Positions 36,401 to 47,517 of a stretch of 64,000 nucleotides of DNA are shown one piece after another. The stretch spans positions 5,041,385-5,105,384 of the forward strand of contig CM067084.1 in NCBI GenBank assembly GCA_034008185.1. The letters run 5' to 3'. Position 1 is the stretch's first letter. Every line of letters begins with the position of its first letter. Origin of the DNA: Gorsachius magnificus (Eukaryota; Chordata; Aves; Pelecaniformes; Ardeidae). Both the position numbers and the translations under genes were made by a program. Under the pieces are notes generated by a model. That model was not told the origin of the DNA, made no database searches, and saw only the letters and a list, made by a program, of their open reading frames with translations.

Positions 36401-39400
36401 CTGTATTAGCACGCTCTGCTCAGCAGGGTAAGGTATTTTGGATGCAACTCCATGGCGAAGTCTGAAGCTAAGTCAAAAAGTGTCATGATCTTATACAGAG
36501 TAGAGTTACCCTCAGCAACCCCAAGAGAGGATAAATTTACTATCTTGATTTTTATTTTAACTGAAACACGACAAAACCTACTCTAGTTCATGCAGGCAAA
36601 AGGACTAGAACAGTTGCATATTCTGTGCACAGAGCATGCCAAAAACATGTACCAAGGGCTGAAAGTTAGTTATTCTTCAATTCATTTTCACACAGTACAT
36701 CTTATTTCTTGAACATTACAATATGACATTAAGATAATATAAACACGTCTGTTCAAAAGCTGTTGGGAAAAATGAGTTGTCAGCTATGATATATTTTACT
36801 TAGCTTTCATAACTTATATTTTAAAACAATAATAGCTATGCGTAATATATGCACAGCAGATGGCAATTTGGAAATATATGCATGAGCTGAGAATATATGT
36901 AATACTTTGCTCACAGCACACCTTGAATTCTAGGAGCATTTCAAAGAACATACTGATATTTTTTTTTCTTTCCTTATAATGAAACACATTTTTTCGATAA
37001 AGGTGTTTTCTGTTAAGATTAAAAAACTAGGATTGGAGCAACACCTCTCTCAAACAATGCAATGCTCCAATTTGTTCTCTTTCAACTACTATATTAAAGC
37101 ATTAATATTAAAAGCTTAAATGGCTTGTGGTTTAGAGTGGTTATGAAAAAAATCACAGATGAAGTGTCTGAAATAACCATAAGAACATAAATACTTTGTA
37201 TTTTTACCAGTAGTAATGTCCTTCCATTATAAGACAAGCAAAAGATCCTTCCTTTGCATTTAAACTTTAAATTACTCTCTAAAAATTTCTAAGAAATGAT
37301 AGGTTTAGGTTCGCAAAAGGGGATTAAGTATTAATAAAGCAATACTTGCTTATATTTCCTGAAAAGATGCTCCCAAAAGATCTAAAGGCAATACAACTGG
37401 GATGCCAGATTCAAAAAAAGAATTTGATGTTCTGCGATAGAACTACCTTGAAACTCCCTCACACTTCAGTTTTTCTATTTACATGTCTTAAAAAAAAAAT
37501 GCTTAAGACCCTATAAACTAGTGATTTGGTTTTTAATACATCGTGTAGAGCATCTTCATTATTTAAATCCCAAGATATTTATAATGCTTCATTGTCTTCT
37601 GTCTCTCACAGTATCAGTAACAGTAAATATTGTTTGTACTGGGCTATGTAAATGATCAAGCTTGAAAATGCAAGGTTTGATTTGCTATTTCAGCTATATT
37701 GCACTCACTGAAAAATCTTCAACTGCAGTTGGGAAAAGAGTAGTTCTGGGTCACAGCATGTCTTGTGTGGAATTTGGCAACTGAAAATCTCCCTTCTCCC
37801 CACCCAGCCCTAATTTGAACAAGTAGTTCATAAACCTCAAGAGTATCACACCAGAGAAAACACCGGACAAAGGGAACTGCCATATATTGCCACACATCAG
37901 CATGGCAGCCTTCTCTCACCTGATCTCCCTGTTTGGGGGATTACTTTTTCCTCTTCGTTTGTCAGAATGTCTATTCTGCCATATACTTGACCTGGAAGAA
38001 TATCTCCTCTGGCACGTTATGGAAGATAGTGGTCTGTTGGTGTTACCTTCTTCAAAATAAGTGGGAGATGTCAGTGGGCGAGTACTCTAGCTGTCTATTT
38101 TGTCTGATTTTGGTGTGGCAGTTGAGCAAAATAAGCAGTATGCTGAGCAGTCGTGTTTATTCCTGAAGCCCATGTAGTGGCAAGTTGTCATTTGAAGCTC
38201 TCTTCTTGTAGCACAGTGAGAAAGACATCTTGCATTTAAACACTTGTGGTAAGGGAGACTATAGAGCTACTTTGGAAAGAAGTAGCAGAAGAAGGAGCAT
38301 CTTTCTGCTGAGGTCTGCTCTTTTTTGTCTTGGTCATTTTCTTGGAAATTACTTTGGGTATGCCTTGCCAAGTAGCTCATGTGAGGAAGAGCCACCTACT
38401 TGCTGATCTCAGTTCTGTAATCAGCTACCTCGTAAAAATCATCCCTTCTGCTACAACAAAATCTCTTGGACCATTGGTTATCCAAGGTAGTGGTTATCCC
38501 AATTAAAAGAAGTAATTAAGATTTATTATTGTTTATGGATACCAAAATCCTCTTGAGGGGAACTGAGATCTAAATCATCGAAATTACATAGAGTCTATAG
38601 TCCAATGTATAATCCTACAACAGTAGTAACCTCATCTGCAGTATATAATTCAGTTGTATGGAAGCTGTACGAGTGAGAAGCCATTTCCATTCACTAAGGC
38701 AATTTCTTTTACAGCATATGGTATGAAGCGTAGTTTTGTGCCTATATATAGCAATTGGATTATGATATATATATGTCTTGCACGAAACACATTTGTAATT
38801 AAATGAAACTATTTTGATGAATAAAGCAAAATCATCTACTATTAGTCTTTTTCTACTAGTGAGTTTTCTTCATTGCATTCCAGCCCCTACATTCAAACTC
38901 TATTTCAATAAATGGCAAGACAACCCTGTAAAAGAAATAGAATTACTATTTTTTTCTCTAAAGTACATCTGCTGCCATCTGTTGACTTCTGAAGTACTTT
39001 CTAGTCTTAAATAAAATACAATCAGATTATCAGATGTTATACATACAATTGAACCTCTTAACAGCACTTTAAGATATTGCCAATTAGCCACTTGAAACTG
39101 AGCCTTATGTTTCCATTTTGTAATATAAAAAAGACACACAGAAAAGGCTAGAATCTGTGAAAATTCACAACTACTTAGCATAGCATGGTACAAAATAATT
39201 TGTGTAGCTATTGCGGAAAATATTTGTAGTCAAATCAGTTTGAAAACACTAAGGCTGCAGAATAGTGTTTATAGGGAGATACTGAGTATTTAGATGTAAG
39301 ATGGATGGAGTAATAGTGCATGGCAATGTGGGGTCAAAATTTGCAGCTGGATTTAGTTTGATTTTGGGAAGAGTGGTTTGTGCTTGCTTATGTAAATATA

Positions 39401-40160
39401 CAGGATTCATTTACAAATTCAAATGAGAAAAAACTACCTCGTGAGAGTGTAGAACACTACAACAAAGAAACTCTATGGCTATTCTGCATAAATTCTGTTT
39501 GTGTATTGTGCTGCATGCAGAACTTCCCATTTTTTATGGACTCCTTCCAGTTTTTCTCCCTCAGTACTGTATTTAGAAATCTGTGAGTCTTATTAAGGGA
39601 AAGAGACTTTTTTTTCCTCATGTTTACAGCAGCATCCACAAGTGGAAGTTATTGGCAGGCATGTATATAGAATTTTGAAGATGTCCTGTGTGTTGCAATT
39701 AATTTGAAATGCAGTTAACAAAATGTAGTTTGTAATAAAATTTTGGTTTTGAGGACAATCCCCCATACATTTTTAAGTAATGCAGTCATGGCATGTTGTG
39801 CACTATCTATGGGCATTAAGCTGTATTGTGTATTATTTTTTTAGGTTACATTATAGTGATCTCTGATAAACTGCTTCATCCAACAAACAATGATGTGTTC
39901 TCTCTATCCTTTTCCTAACCAGTCTGTAAGAAGAAATATATGCTTTAGTGTGATGAAATTCTGCACTGTAAGTGCATTTTTCTTGTCTGAAATTTGGGGG
40001 TTTGTTCTGATTTCTTCTGTTTTGAGCATCTTCAGGAGAATGCTTTGATCCTTACTCCTGATACAGGAACTAAAACATCACTGTAGCAGGGGGGAATTGC
40101 AAAAGGAAGAAAGTGTCTAAAATGCAGTAATTATTCTTTAATGCATATTGCTATATTGTT
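33481..40160. other. AT-rich DNA with no supportable gene
   Basis: Contains a perfect tandem pair of the 10-mer GAGTTGATAT at 34261-34280, a short ATC run at about 34518-34530 and an A-run at 35538-35551. Frames are short and unrecognised. Confidence 0.55.
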
Positions 40161-40263
40161 AGGGACATGGTTTAGTGGTGGGATGGCAGTGCTAGGTTAA
40201 CAGTTGGACTCGATGATCTTAAAGGTCTTTTCCAAGGTGATTCTATGATTCTATGATTCTATG
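40161..40263 (+). mobile_element. CR1 LINE tail, 5'-truncated, plus strand
   Basis: The 103-bp fragment starts AGGGACATGGTTTAGTGGTG, continues with GTTGGACTCGATGATCTTAA, and ends with three perfect ATTCTATG octamers (40240-40263). This is the 3' UTR and tail of a CR1 element; all coding sequence is missing. The perfect octamers suggest a younger insertion than the LINE fossils at 9.3, 29.2 and 45.8 kb. Confidence 0.95.
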
Positions 40264-42381
40264 AATGAATTGTAGCAGTCTAAGCATCATCAGCCCCTGC
40301 ACCTATTTGCTACCTTCTGGAGAGTGATGAAAATTCTTAGCTCTTTGAAGATTGAGAAAAGCTGAACATAGCCTGTCACTATTGGTATTTTACTCCAAAA
40401 GTATTAAGGACCCTAACAAAATGCAAATACTATGTAGAGTCCTTGGCACTGTCCTAGTTTTACCATTTCTCCCTCTGTTCCACAATAAACCGCATCTTTG
40501 ACCAAACCAAGCCTACTAATATCTAGAATAACCATGTCCTGGAATAGTGTTCTAAACTAGATCGTATTGTTCTGTTGGGTAAGTACAGTTTATTTCTGCC
40601 TGTGGTTTAGGCTGTGTCCAAACGCATTCTCATTTGTGACTTGAAGCAGGTTTTGAACAGTGTACTCCCCAGTTATTGGCAATGTGTCCAAGAATATACA
40701 ATGCTAAAAGAAAAAAGTCACTTCTATAGCTTTAAAGCTCTGTTCACATGGCAGCATATATATTTTCTAGGTGTCAGTCTGATCAGTTGGATTTATTTTG
40801 ATCCAACATGTATTTGTTGGTTTATGGAGAAGTAAATAGTATGCTTAAAGCAAATGCACATTTCCTTATCTGTCAGTTGCTTTGGCTTAGATTAGTCCTA
40901 GCTTGTTACAAGAACCACAAATGTCATATGTAGTCTTAGCACAGAACATCTCCTGAGAAGCGATGCCTGCTTTCCCCAGGAGGAACTGATCCCAGTTGGC
41001 CTTAACATTCCTGCCAGGAAATGACAGTTGTGAACCTTCTACCAGAGACTCTAGAGATACCCCACCAGCACAGGAATTTGCAATCACTGCTTCATTTTGC
41101 GTCTTTGCCCCAAAAAAAAGAAAAATACTTGAGGCCTTTCTAAGGATATTCTGATTAATTTTCTATGCTATTAGACTGAATTTTGTTTTTAAAATATTTT
41201 CTCTTTCGAGTTCCTGGCTTATCTTCTTTATTCACTAGCTGTAGAGTAGAAACTGGGGACCTGCTAATAAGTGCTATCAATAAAAATTGAACTAATTAAG
41301 TTTCAGGCATAATCCCCTATTATTATAAGAGAGCTCAGTGAGATATAAGATAATGGAGTAATAAACCCCTGAAAATTGGGATTTAGCAAGAAATACCAAC
41401 AGAGCTTGGAATGTAGTGTTGTGATCTCAATGATACAATAAATGTTTAATCAGCTGCTATTGATAAATTTTAAGCAGCAGAAAGACCTGAATACAGCAGC
41501 AACAGAGTTAAGTGAAGGCATAGATTATTTGCAACGACTTTGCATCTCCATTGTTTTTAATAAAGAGAAAACTGAAGCCCTGATTTAGAGATTTAGAGGT
41601 CTTCAAAGGATTTGAAATGTCAAAGAATAGTAAAATTGGTGCAAGCATAACCTCACACCTCTATGCCTAAAGTAATAAGTAGAATTTAGATGAAACTTTT
41701 TCCTTTCATCATAGGTATCATGATTTAAAGGAATTCGAAGCTATTGAATATAGAATGCTAAGATTTCAGATCATATGCTATTATAATGTCAAGAATATTG
41801 GAGCAAAATGTTCTGACACTTCTTGAAAACTTTATTTAAAAGCTCAATTAACATCTGAATAGTAATGCAAATGACCACAATGTTAGATTTTTCTGTCCTA
41901 CAGACTCTGTAACATGCTATATGAATATTTTTTGGTTAATCTTTTATGTTGATTACATAGAATCAATTTCTTACATCATCAGCCAAGAGCAAATCTGTAG
42001 CAATGAGTTCCAGAATGTTATGGTGCACAAATGAGTGAGTGCCAATTTAGCCTGTTCAACCAAGATAGCAGCTGAAATGAAGGCTGATAATTATGTTTAC
42101 AAAACGGCACATAGCAATTTAAAATAATTTTGGGGGTTATGGTTGGCTTTGAAGTATGTTTATTAAGTGGAACTACACTACTGCCTTTTTATTAGATCCA
42201 TATTAGTATGTTACAAAGACATTTTTACTCCTGAATTCTATGTTGCATAGATATTTATCAACATGATATGCCCTAGCTCTGAAGTTTGTAGTTAGGGAAG
42301 AATTACAGGAGACATTCATCTAGAAGCTAGAGAAAGTTTTGTATCAATTGAGGCCTAAAATATGTATATGGAAAGGCTATT
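40264..42381. other. AT-rich DNA, no gene seen
   Basis: No supportable coding or transposon signal. A phrase near 41.56-41.61 kb is weakly MIR-like but was not called. Confidence 0.5.
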
Positions 42382-42468
42382 TCCCACTTTCCTTTCTCCT
42401 CCTTTTCCATTTTCTACCTTGCTTTTCCCTCTTTTGCTGTTTCCTTCTCTCTCCTCTCTCTCTAACAG
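42382..42468 (+). repeat. Long polypyrimidine tract
   Basis: About 85 bp that are almost all C and T, ending CTCTCTCTCTAACAG. It can act as a splice-acceptor tract for the segment that follows, or form a triplex-type structure. It also produces the misleading long frames on both strands here. Confidence 0.85.
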
Positions 42469-42562
42469 AATGGTAGAGTGCTCCAGAAGAAGGGCCATTT
42501 TTTCAAAGAATCTGTCTGTCCTATTCAACTTAGATGTCACCTTGAAAGAAGCTGGTAGACAA
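42469..42562 (+). other. Candidate exon after polypyrimidine tract
   Basis: The strongest acceptor-like signal I noticed in the window (polypyrimidine tract, then CTAACAG ending at 42468) is followed 94 bp later by a donor-like CAA/GTGAGT (GT at 42563). The segment is open in one forward frame (MVECSRRRAIFSKN at its start). I do not recognise the peptide. The signal may be a cryptic site created by the low-complexity tract. Confidence 0.25.
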
Positions 42563-42899
42563 GTGAGTGGTTTCTCTTTGGCACAAGTGTGAATTTGTTC
42601 TAATATAAACCAGCGGAAAGTTAATGGGCAGAATAGTTTACTAATCCCCGTGGTCATCAAAGACAGATGCAGGTAGAACACACGTCATTAATGCCATCTT
42701 CTGGGTGAGAAGAAAACGTAACTAACTGATGTGAAGATTATTTCAGAGAAATATTTTTTTTATCCTCAGCTTCTAAAACATCTCCCTCCAGTGTCTCATT
42801 TTACTTTGTTTATTTAAGCCATACGGAATTACAGCCAACTGTAGTTTTCTACTGATTCATACAAATACCAGCTGTGTAAAAGCTATTTATTGTTCTTGA
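42563..42899. other. No recognisable feature
   Basis: AT-rich sequence without a supportable gene or repeat. Confidence 0.45.
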
Positions 42900-43309
42900 T
42901 TGCCTTCCTTTCCGGCAATGAAGTGCACTCCGACAATACGCCGCCAAAGAGAACCATTGGCTGAGGGGTTCCCTGGCTACTCAATCAGTCTCAGGGAGCA
43001 GCAGGGGTGGGCTGCTCGGAGGGCAGCCAAGGGGACGCTGAGGGATTCAGTCCTTCAAGCGGCGCAGTCCCCCAGGACCAGAGCAAGGCAATCCGGGCAG
43101 GTCTGGTGACAGTAACCAGGTCCACCGATTGCCAGACAAGCTCATAGTGATAAGGCACGTCCAAGACCTCAAGTTAGAGCTCAAAGTCAGCAGGGCAAGG
43201 TCAAGATCAGCCAAGTACCAGGCTGGGCACGGGCATGCCTACAAGATAGCCCAGCCCAAGCTTAAATGCAACTCTTGAGTCAGTGAATGGGGAGACAAAT
43301 GTAGCTGTT
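42900..43309. other. GC-rich block with degenerate AAGGTCA-like words
   Basis: GC-rich island in AT-rich surroundings. Between about 43100 and 43220 it repeats words such as CAAGACCTCAAG, TCAAAGTCAGC and CAAGGTCAAGATCA (two AGGTCA-type half-sites side by side at 43198-43209). This looks like a degenerate short-period repeat or a cluster of nuclear-receptor half-sites. A 69-codon Arg-rich frame at 42900-43109 has no recognisable motif. The origin is unknown; an unclassified interspersed repeat is most likely. Confidence 0.4.
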
Positions 43310-43390
43310 CCTACAGAGTCTGGTCCAAGGTTATATAGTGATACCATGTCAGAGCAGACCTTGAACACAGGCAGCTACGCCCCTGGAGCC
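43310..43390 (-). mobile_element. Possible MIR-like SINE fragment, minus strand
   Basis: GGTCCAAGGTTATATAGTGA (43322-43341), then TACCATGTCAGAGCAGACCT and TGAACACAGG, follow the reverse complement of the MIR core in order and spacing. The match is short and diverged. Confidence 0.38.
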
Positions 43391-45527
43391 AGGAGAGGAG
43401 GTCTCAGAGCAAAATTACAGAGAGGGATGGTATAGCTGTTCGTGGCAATTAGACCCTGTTGGTTCATGCAGGACCTGGGTGATCAGTATTTACTGTTTCT
43501 TATCACATACTTCAGAAAAGTTTTGAGGGACAGTTTAGCTTTAATTCTCCATTTTTAATCAGGATCAGAGGAGGAGATACATTGAGGAGGAGTTGACTAA
43601 CAGGTGTTACGGAAGCTCCAGTCCAAAGAAACAGGTTTCACACGGAACCAGGCTATATTAGATTAGGCAAAAGGCAAATGCATGTTGCTTTGTTTGGAGT
43701 CCTGGAGTAGAGACTTGTTTCAGAAGTGACCTAAGCTTTGTTAGAACAGGCTATCGCAAACTTGCTCATGAAAGAAATAGGTACGTTCTTAACTAGCTGA
43801 GTTTCTCAGCTGGGATTCAACTGTACAGAGCAAGAAAACATCCTGTTGTCCAGTTCAGAAGATCAACAAAGTAGTTTTCCTCAAACAATACCTTTATGTT
43901 GAAATACGTAGCTGCCAGAGAATGCAGCCATTGCAGGGTGAAAAAATAGAAGGGTGAAATCATTAGTCTAAATCAAGAAATCAGCAAGCATGTCTCATGG
44001 TGGCTAGAGGGAGGCCCTGCACCTATGTAGAGAAAAGAACTGGAGAATGCAAGATCAAATTTTAGGGGATTAAGAAGCGATAGACATACCCAAGTGTGGG
44101 CAAAATGACATAGAGAAAACAGAAATAATAACGGGGAAAAAAGTCAGTGGCAAGAGAATACCTAGTCCCCAGAAGTGAGCAGAAACTGGGATTTGAGAGT
44201 ATAAATCTGGAGTGGAAAATAGCAACTTAAAGTTTGACATTTGTTTTAATAGGAATTGTGGTATTTGCTTGGCTCAAATGAAAAGGTTCTCATCCTGTTT
44301 CAAGTATATCTTCCTTTTTTGTGTGTGTGCTTCTTGCATTTCTAATCCTGAACAGTTCTGTGTTCAAGTGTAAATACAGAAAACCAGAATCTGCCTGAAT
44401 ACTCTACTGTCTTTTTGCTTCTTTTACACCTTAACCAAGTGAGGCTACCCACTTATTTTGATTTTCCTTTCACATCACTAGTTTTGGCCATCTTGAAACA
44501 TGCAGAAAAATGAAAACTAATGCAAAAAATTCAACTAGGTTGTCATGTAGGCAATTTTATTTTTCAACTTTTTTCCCCAAATGATGGTTGCTACTTGGAC
44601 TACTTTCATTAGGGAAAGATTTTTATTAAAAATTTCACTTCTGATTAATTTAATGATACAGATGCATGGTCATACTGTTTCAGACAATTTCCATAGGAAA
44701 TGAAAACAAATCTGGAGCCAGAATATGTTTTTTGTGGTCAAGTTTCACTTGTAGTCCTCACTTTTAAAGCAGAAATAACATATCTCTACGTAGTTTTTTT
44801 CAGTGAGGTTATATCTTTTACCTTAAAGTATTTGTAAATATATAAATAATAGGTGATCCAGAGCATTACGTATGGTTTTGAGTTCTCTAAGTTCTCTAAG
44901 ATGTACCACTGTTAATACAGTAAGTTTACTGACCTCAGATGCATACATAAATATACCTTTTCTGAAGTTTAAGGAGCAAGTTTATTTGTGCCGTATGGTT
45001 TCTGGTGCAGTGAACGCTATTGATCTTGTTTTGTGACACTTCTGTAACTACCGTCAATAGTGTGTTGCTTTCTCTTGCTAAATAAGAACCAATATATTAT
45101 GACCAAATTCAAGCAGCCTGATTCCAGGCAGAAAGCTGCAAACATTCTTGTAGTGACTGAGTAAAATGGAGGAAGTGAAATCTGTCACCTGATAGTATTA
45201 GAGATCCTCAAAGTCAGGGGGGTTTACTTAATTATTTGCAGTTTTATATCATTATTTCTTTACTTTGACTGATGGATTTTGTTACAGTTTATTAACTGGT
45301 CAGCTGTTTCTCCAATTAATTCAGTGAAGAAATACAAGGAAGGAGAAACAAAGCAGAGATGAAAGTTAATCATATTGTCAAGCCATAACACGTTCAGTCA
45401 AGAGATCTGAGCTGTTTACATAGTTCTGTCATGTAATATTTGTAACCTCCAGGAAGTTTGCGGAAAGCAGTTTCATAGGACGTATTTCACAGATACTTAT
45501 CCATTTGACAAAATTCTGCTAAAATAC
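43391..45527. other. AT-rich DNA, no gene seen
   Basis: No coding or transposon feature is supportable. There is a short tandem duplication of AGTTCTCTA near 44.88-44.90 kb. Confidence 0.5.
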
Positions 45528-45645
45528 ACAGATAAAGGCTCACAGAGAGATAGAAGAGGGAAATAGCTTAGGTTTTGCAGCATGCTGGCAGGTTGCTAGA
45601 GGCCTTGCAGCTCCCCGGTTCTCTGACTCCACCATGGCTGCACTA
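45528..45645 (-). mobile_element. MIR-like SINE fragment, minus strand
   Basis: On the plus strand the order ACACAGATAAAGGCTCACAG (45535-45554), AGAGAT, GGAAATAGCTTAGGTTTTGC, GCTGGCAGGTTGC and CCCGGTTCTCTGACTCCACC (45614-45633) follows the reverse complement of a MIR element over about 115 bp. It is the best of the three MIR-like segments in the window. It lies just upstream of the LINE fossil that starts near 45795. Confidence 0.52.
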
Positions 45646-45794
45646 CAGTGACCAACTTAAATCCGTCTTTTTCACAAGATGTGCTGCTATAGTTAGGTGA
45701 GAAATTGTTTTACCATTAAGAAAAAAACGTTCATGTTTTCAAAAAATCCCTCAGCTGGTATGAATGACATTGAGACCTTTCAAAGCTTCTAAAA

Positions 45795-47517
45795 AGAAAC
45801 CAGTAAGCCTGACACCATCATTGGTATGTATCAATATGCATTAGCCTGACACCATAATGAATATACCATCAAATATAATATGCAATAATGTAATTAGTAT
45901 TCACATGGGTAAATACGTGTTGGGAAAAGTTCTTAAAATAGTTTATGGAAAGAGAAATTATGCTTCACAAACCTTTCAGGGTTCTTTCAGGGAGCTGCCA
46001 AGCTTATGCCAGTTGACACAGTCTGCTTGGCTAACTGGAAAGCATTTGGACAAAATTCCTTGCCAAAATTCCATTAAGAATTTACACAGCCAAGGAATAA
46101 GAGCTCCTTGTGTAGAAGAACTGCCTTGACTTGTCAGGGTCCTGACCACACTAACATGCCATAATCTCCCTGAGAAGCCTCACTGGGGACTCCCATCCAT
46201 ATACACTCTGCCCATGGGCTGGGAGCTCCACAAAGCCTCTGGCCTGGGCACCCAGAGCTGTGCCCCTGTGCCCAGCCCTGTCTCCTCCAGACCTGGCTTT
46301 CTGCCTGCTTTCCCCTAGTGGGCTCTGCACCTACCCTTGTCACCAGCCCTATCTCCAGCCAAGTCTCTTACTCCTTCCAATCGGACTGCTTGGGGAGTCC
46401 CAGGACATGACCCACTGTCTTACCTGTGGGATTGTGCCCTGGTCAGCAAGGGCAATGTCCTGCCTCTGCTTCTCCTGCGGCCTGCAGCAGCCACGTCCTT
46501 GCAGCTCCCAACAGGAAAACAGTGGAGAGGAGTGAATGGTCTGTTGTGTAGGGCAGCTGTCAGTGGAGATCTTCTTGCTGGGCTCTGGGTTCCTCAAAAT
46601 GTGAGCAAGTAAAAGAAATTTTCTGGTAATAGCAAGTTTCTCAGAGCATCAAAGACAAGAGCTTATTGGAAAGAACTGCAGAATGATCTTATGACACTGA
46701 GTGACTGGGAGAGGACATGGCAGATTAATTCAGCATAGATGTATGTAAAGTGATTCACACAGGGTGGAAAAAAATTCTCTCTGTAAAATAATAGAGTCTG
46801 AATGAACCATTACCACTTGGGAATGAGATATTGCCATAAATGTCAGCTCAGTACTCAGTAGTCAAAAAAGCAAATTGAATGTTAAGAAGTACTAGGAATG
46901 GAATAATGAACAAAATACAAAATTTCCTTCTGTCACTATGCAAGCTGAGAGTTGGTCTCTCTCTCCATCAGTGTGGTGTGCAGCATTGGTCTCTCTCTGT
47001 CTCAGAAAGAAGATATATTAAACACTTGAAGCAGTTCAGAGGAAGTCAGCAAAGGTGATCAAAAGTATGGAGCAGCTTCTCCACAAGAAGCAAGGAAGCA
47101 ACCTAAGACTTCTTCAGCCAGGAGATGTAACTGAGAGAGAGATGGTACAGTTTTAGGCGGAAGAGAAAGCAGTCATTCCCCATCTCTTCTAAAACACTTC
47201 CTGAATGAAGGCATCAAGGGCAAGTTCAAAACAAGCAAAAGGATCTTCACACAGCTAAGAACTGAGCTGGGAAGTTCTGTCAAGTTTTTGGATGATAAAC
47301 ACGCACACGATCAAAAAGAAACTGCCAGACATCGAAAGGAAAAATCCACCAAAGGTTATAAAATACAAAGGCTTCAAAAAGCTACAAAATGTCAAGAGAT
47401 GGATTTGGGGGAAGTATCATCACATGCTTGCTCCAAGCTTCACCTCTTCCCCCATGTCCATTTTTGGCTACTGCCAGAGGCTCTTGCTGGCCTAGGTGAA
47501 CCCATCTTTGGACAAAT
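45795..47517 (+). mobile_element. Ancient CR1/L3-type LINE, ORF2 and 3' UTR fossil
   Basis: Reverse-transcriptase and C-terminal pieces can be read in order. PVSLTPSL lies near 45800. CFTNLSGFFQG (about 45963-45995) and VCLANWKAF (46022-46048) come before the first catalytic block, then DKIPCQNSIKNLHSQGIR after a one-base shift (about 46050-46103). After the GC-rich block, LQNDLMTLSDWERTW (about 46678-46722) and EAVQRKSAKVIKSMEQL (about 47029-47079) follow. Nucleotide similarity continues through AGTTCAAAACAAGCAAAAGG (47223-47242), GAAAAATCCACCAAAGGTTA (47339-47358) and the 3' UTR GGGGGAAGTATCATCACATG (47407-47426), to about 47517. The catalytic YADD block is not visible; it falls where the GC-rich block sits. 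Stops and frameshifts are frequent, so it is a long-dead copy, older than the octamer-tailed CR1 copies. Confidence 0.75.
46130..46600. other. GC-rich block interrupting the LINE fossil
   Basis: About 470 bp of GC-rich, pyrimidine-leaning sequence (for example GCACCCAGAGCTGTGCCCCT at 46248-46267) sits between recognisable reverse-transcriptase and C-terminal portions of the LINE. The composition differs sharply from both flanks. It may be a younger inserted element; I see no clear terminal repeats or target-site duplication. Frames on both strands of 69-91 codons show no motif. Confidence 0.45.

Noticed and set aside
41555..41640. MIR-like reverse-complement phrase AAAGAGAAAACTGAAGCCCT
   Set aside because: Agreement is limited to a purine-rich phrase; the remainder does not follow the element.
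42355..42681. 108-codon minus-strand frame rich in Glu/Arg/Lys
   Set aside because: Much of it is the antisense of the polypyrimidine tract, so the frame is compositional.
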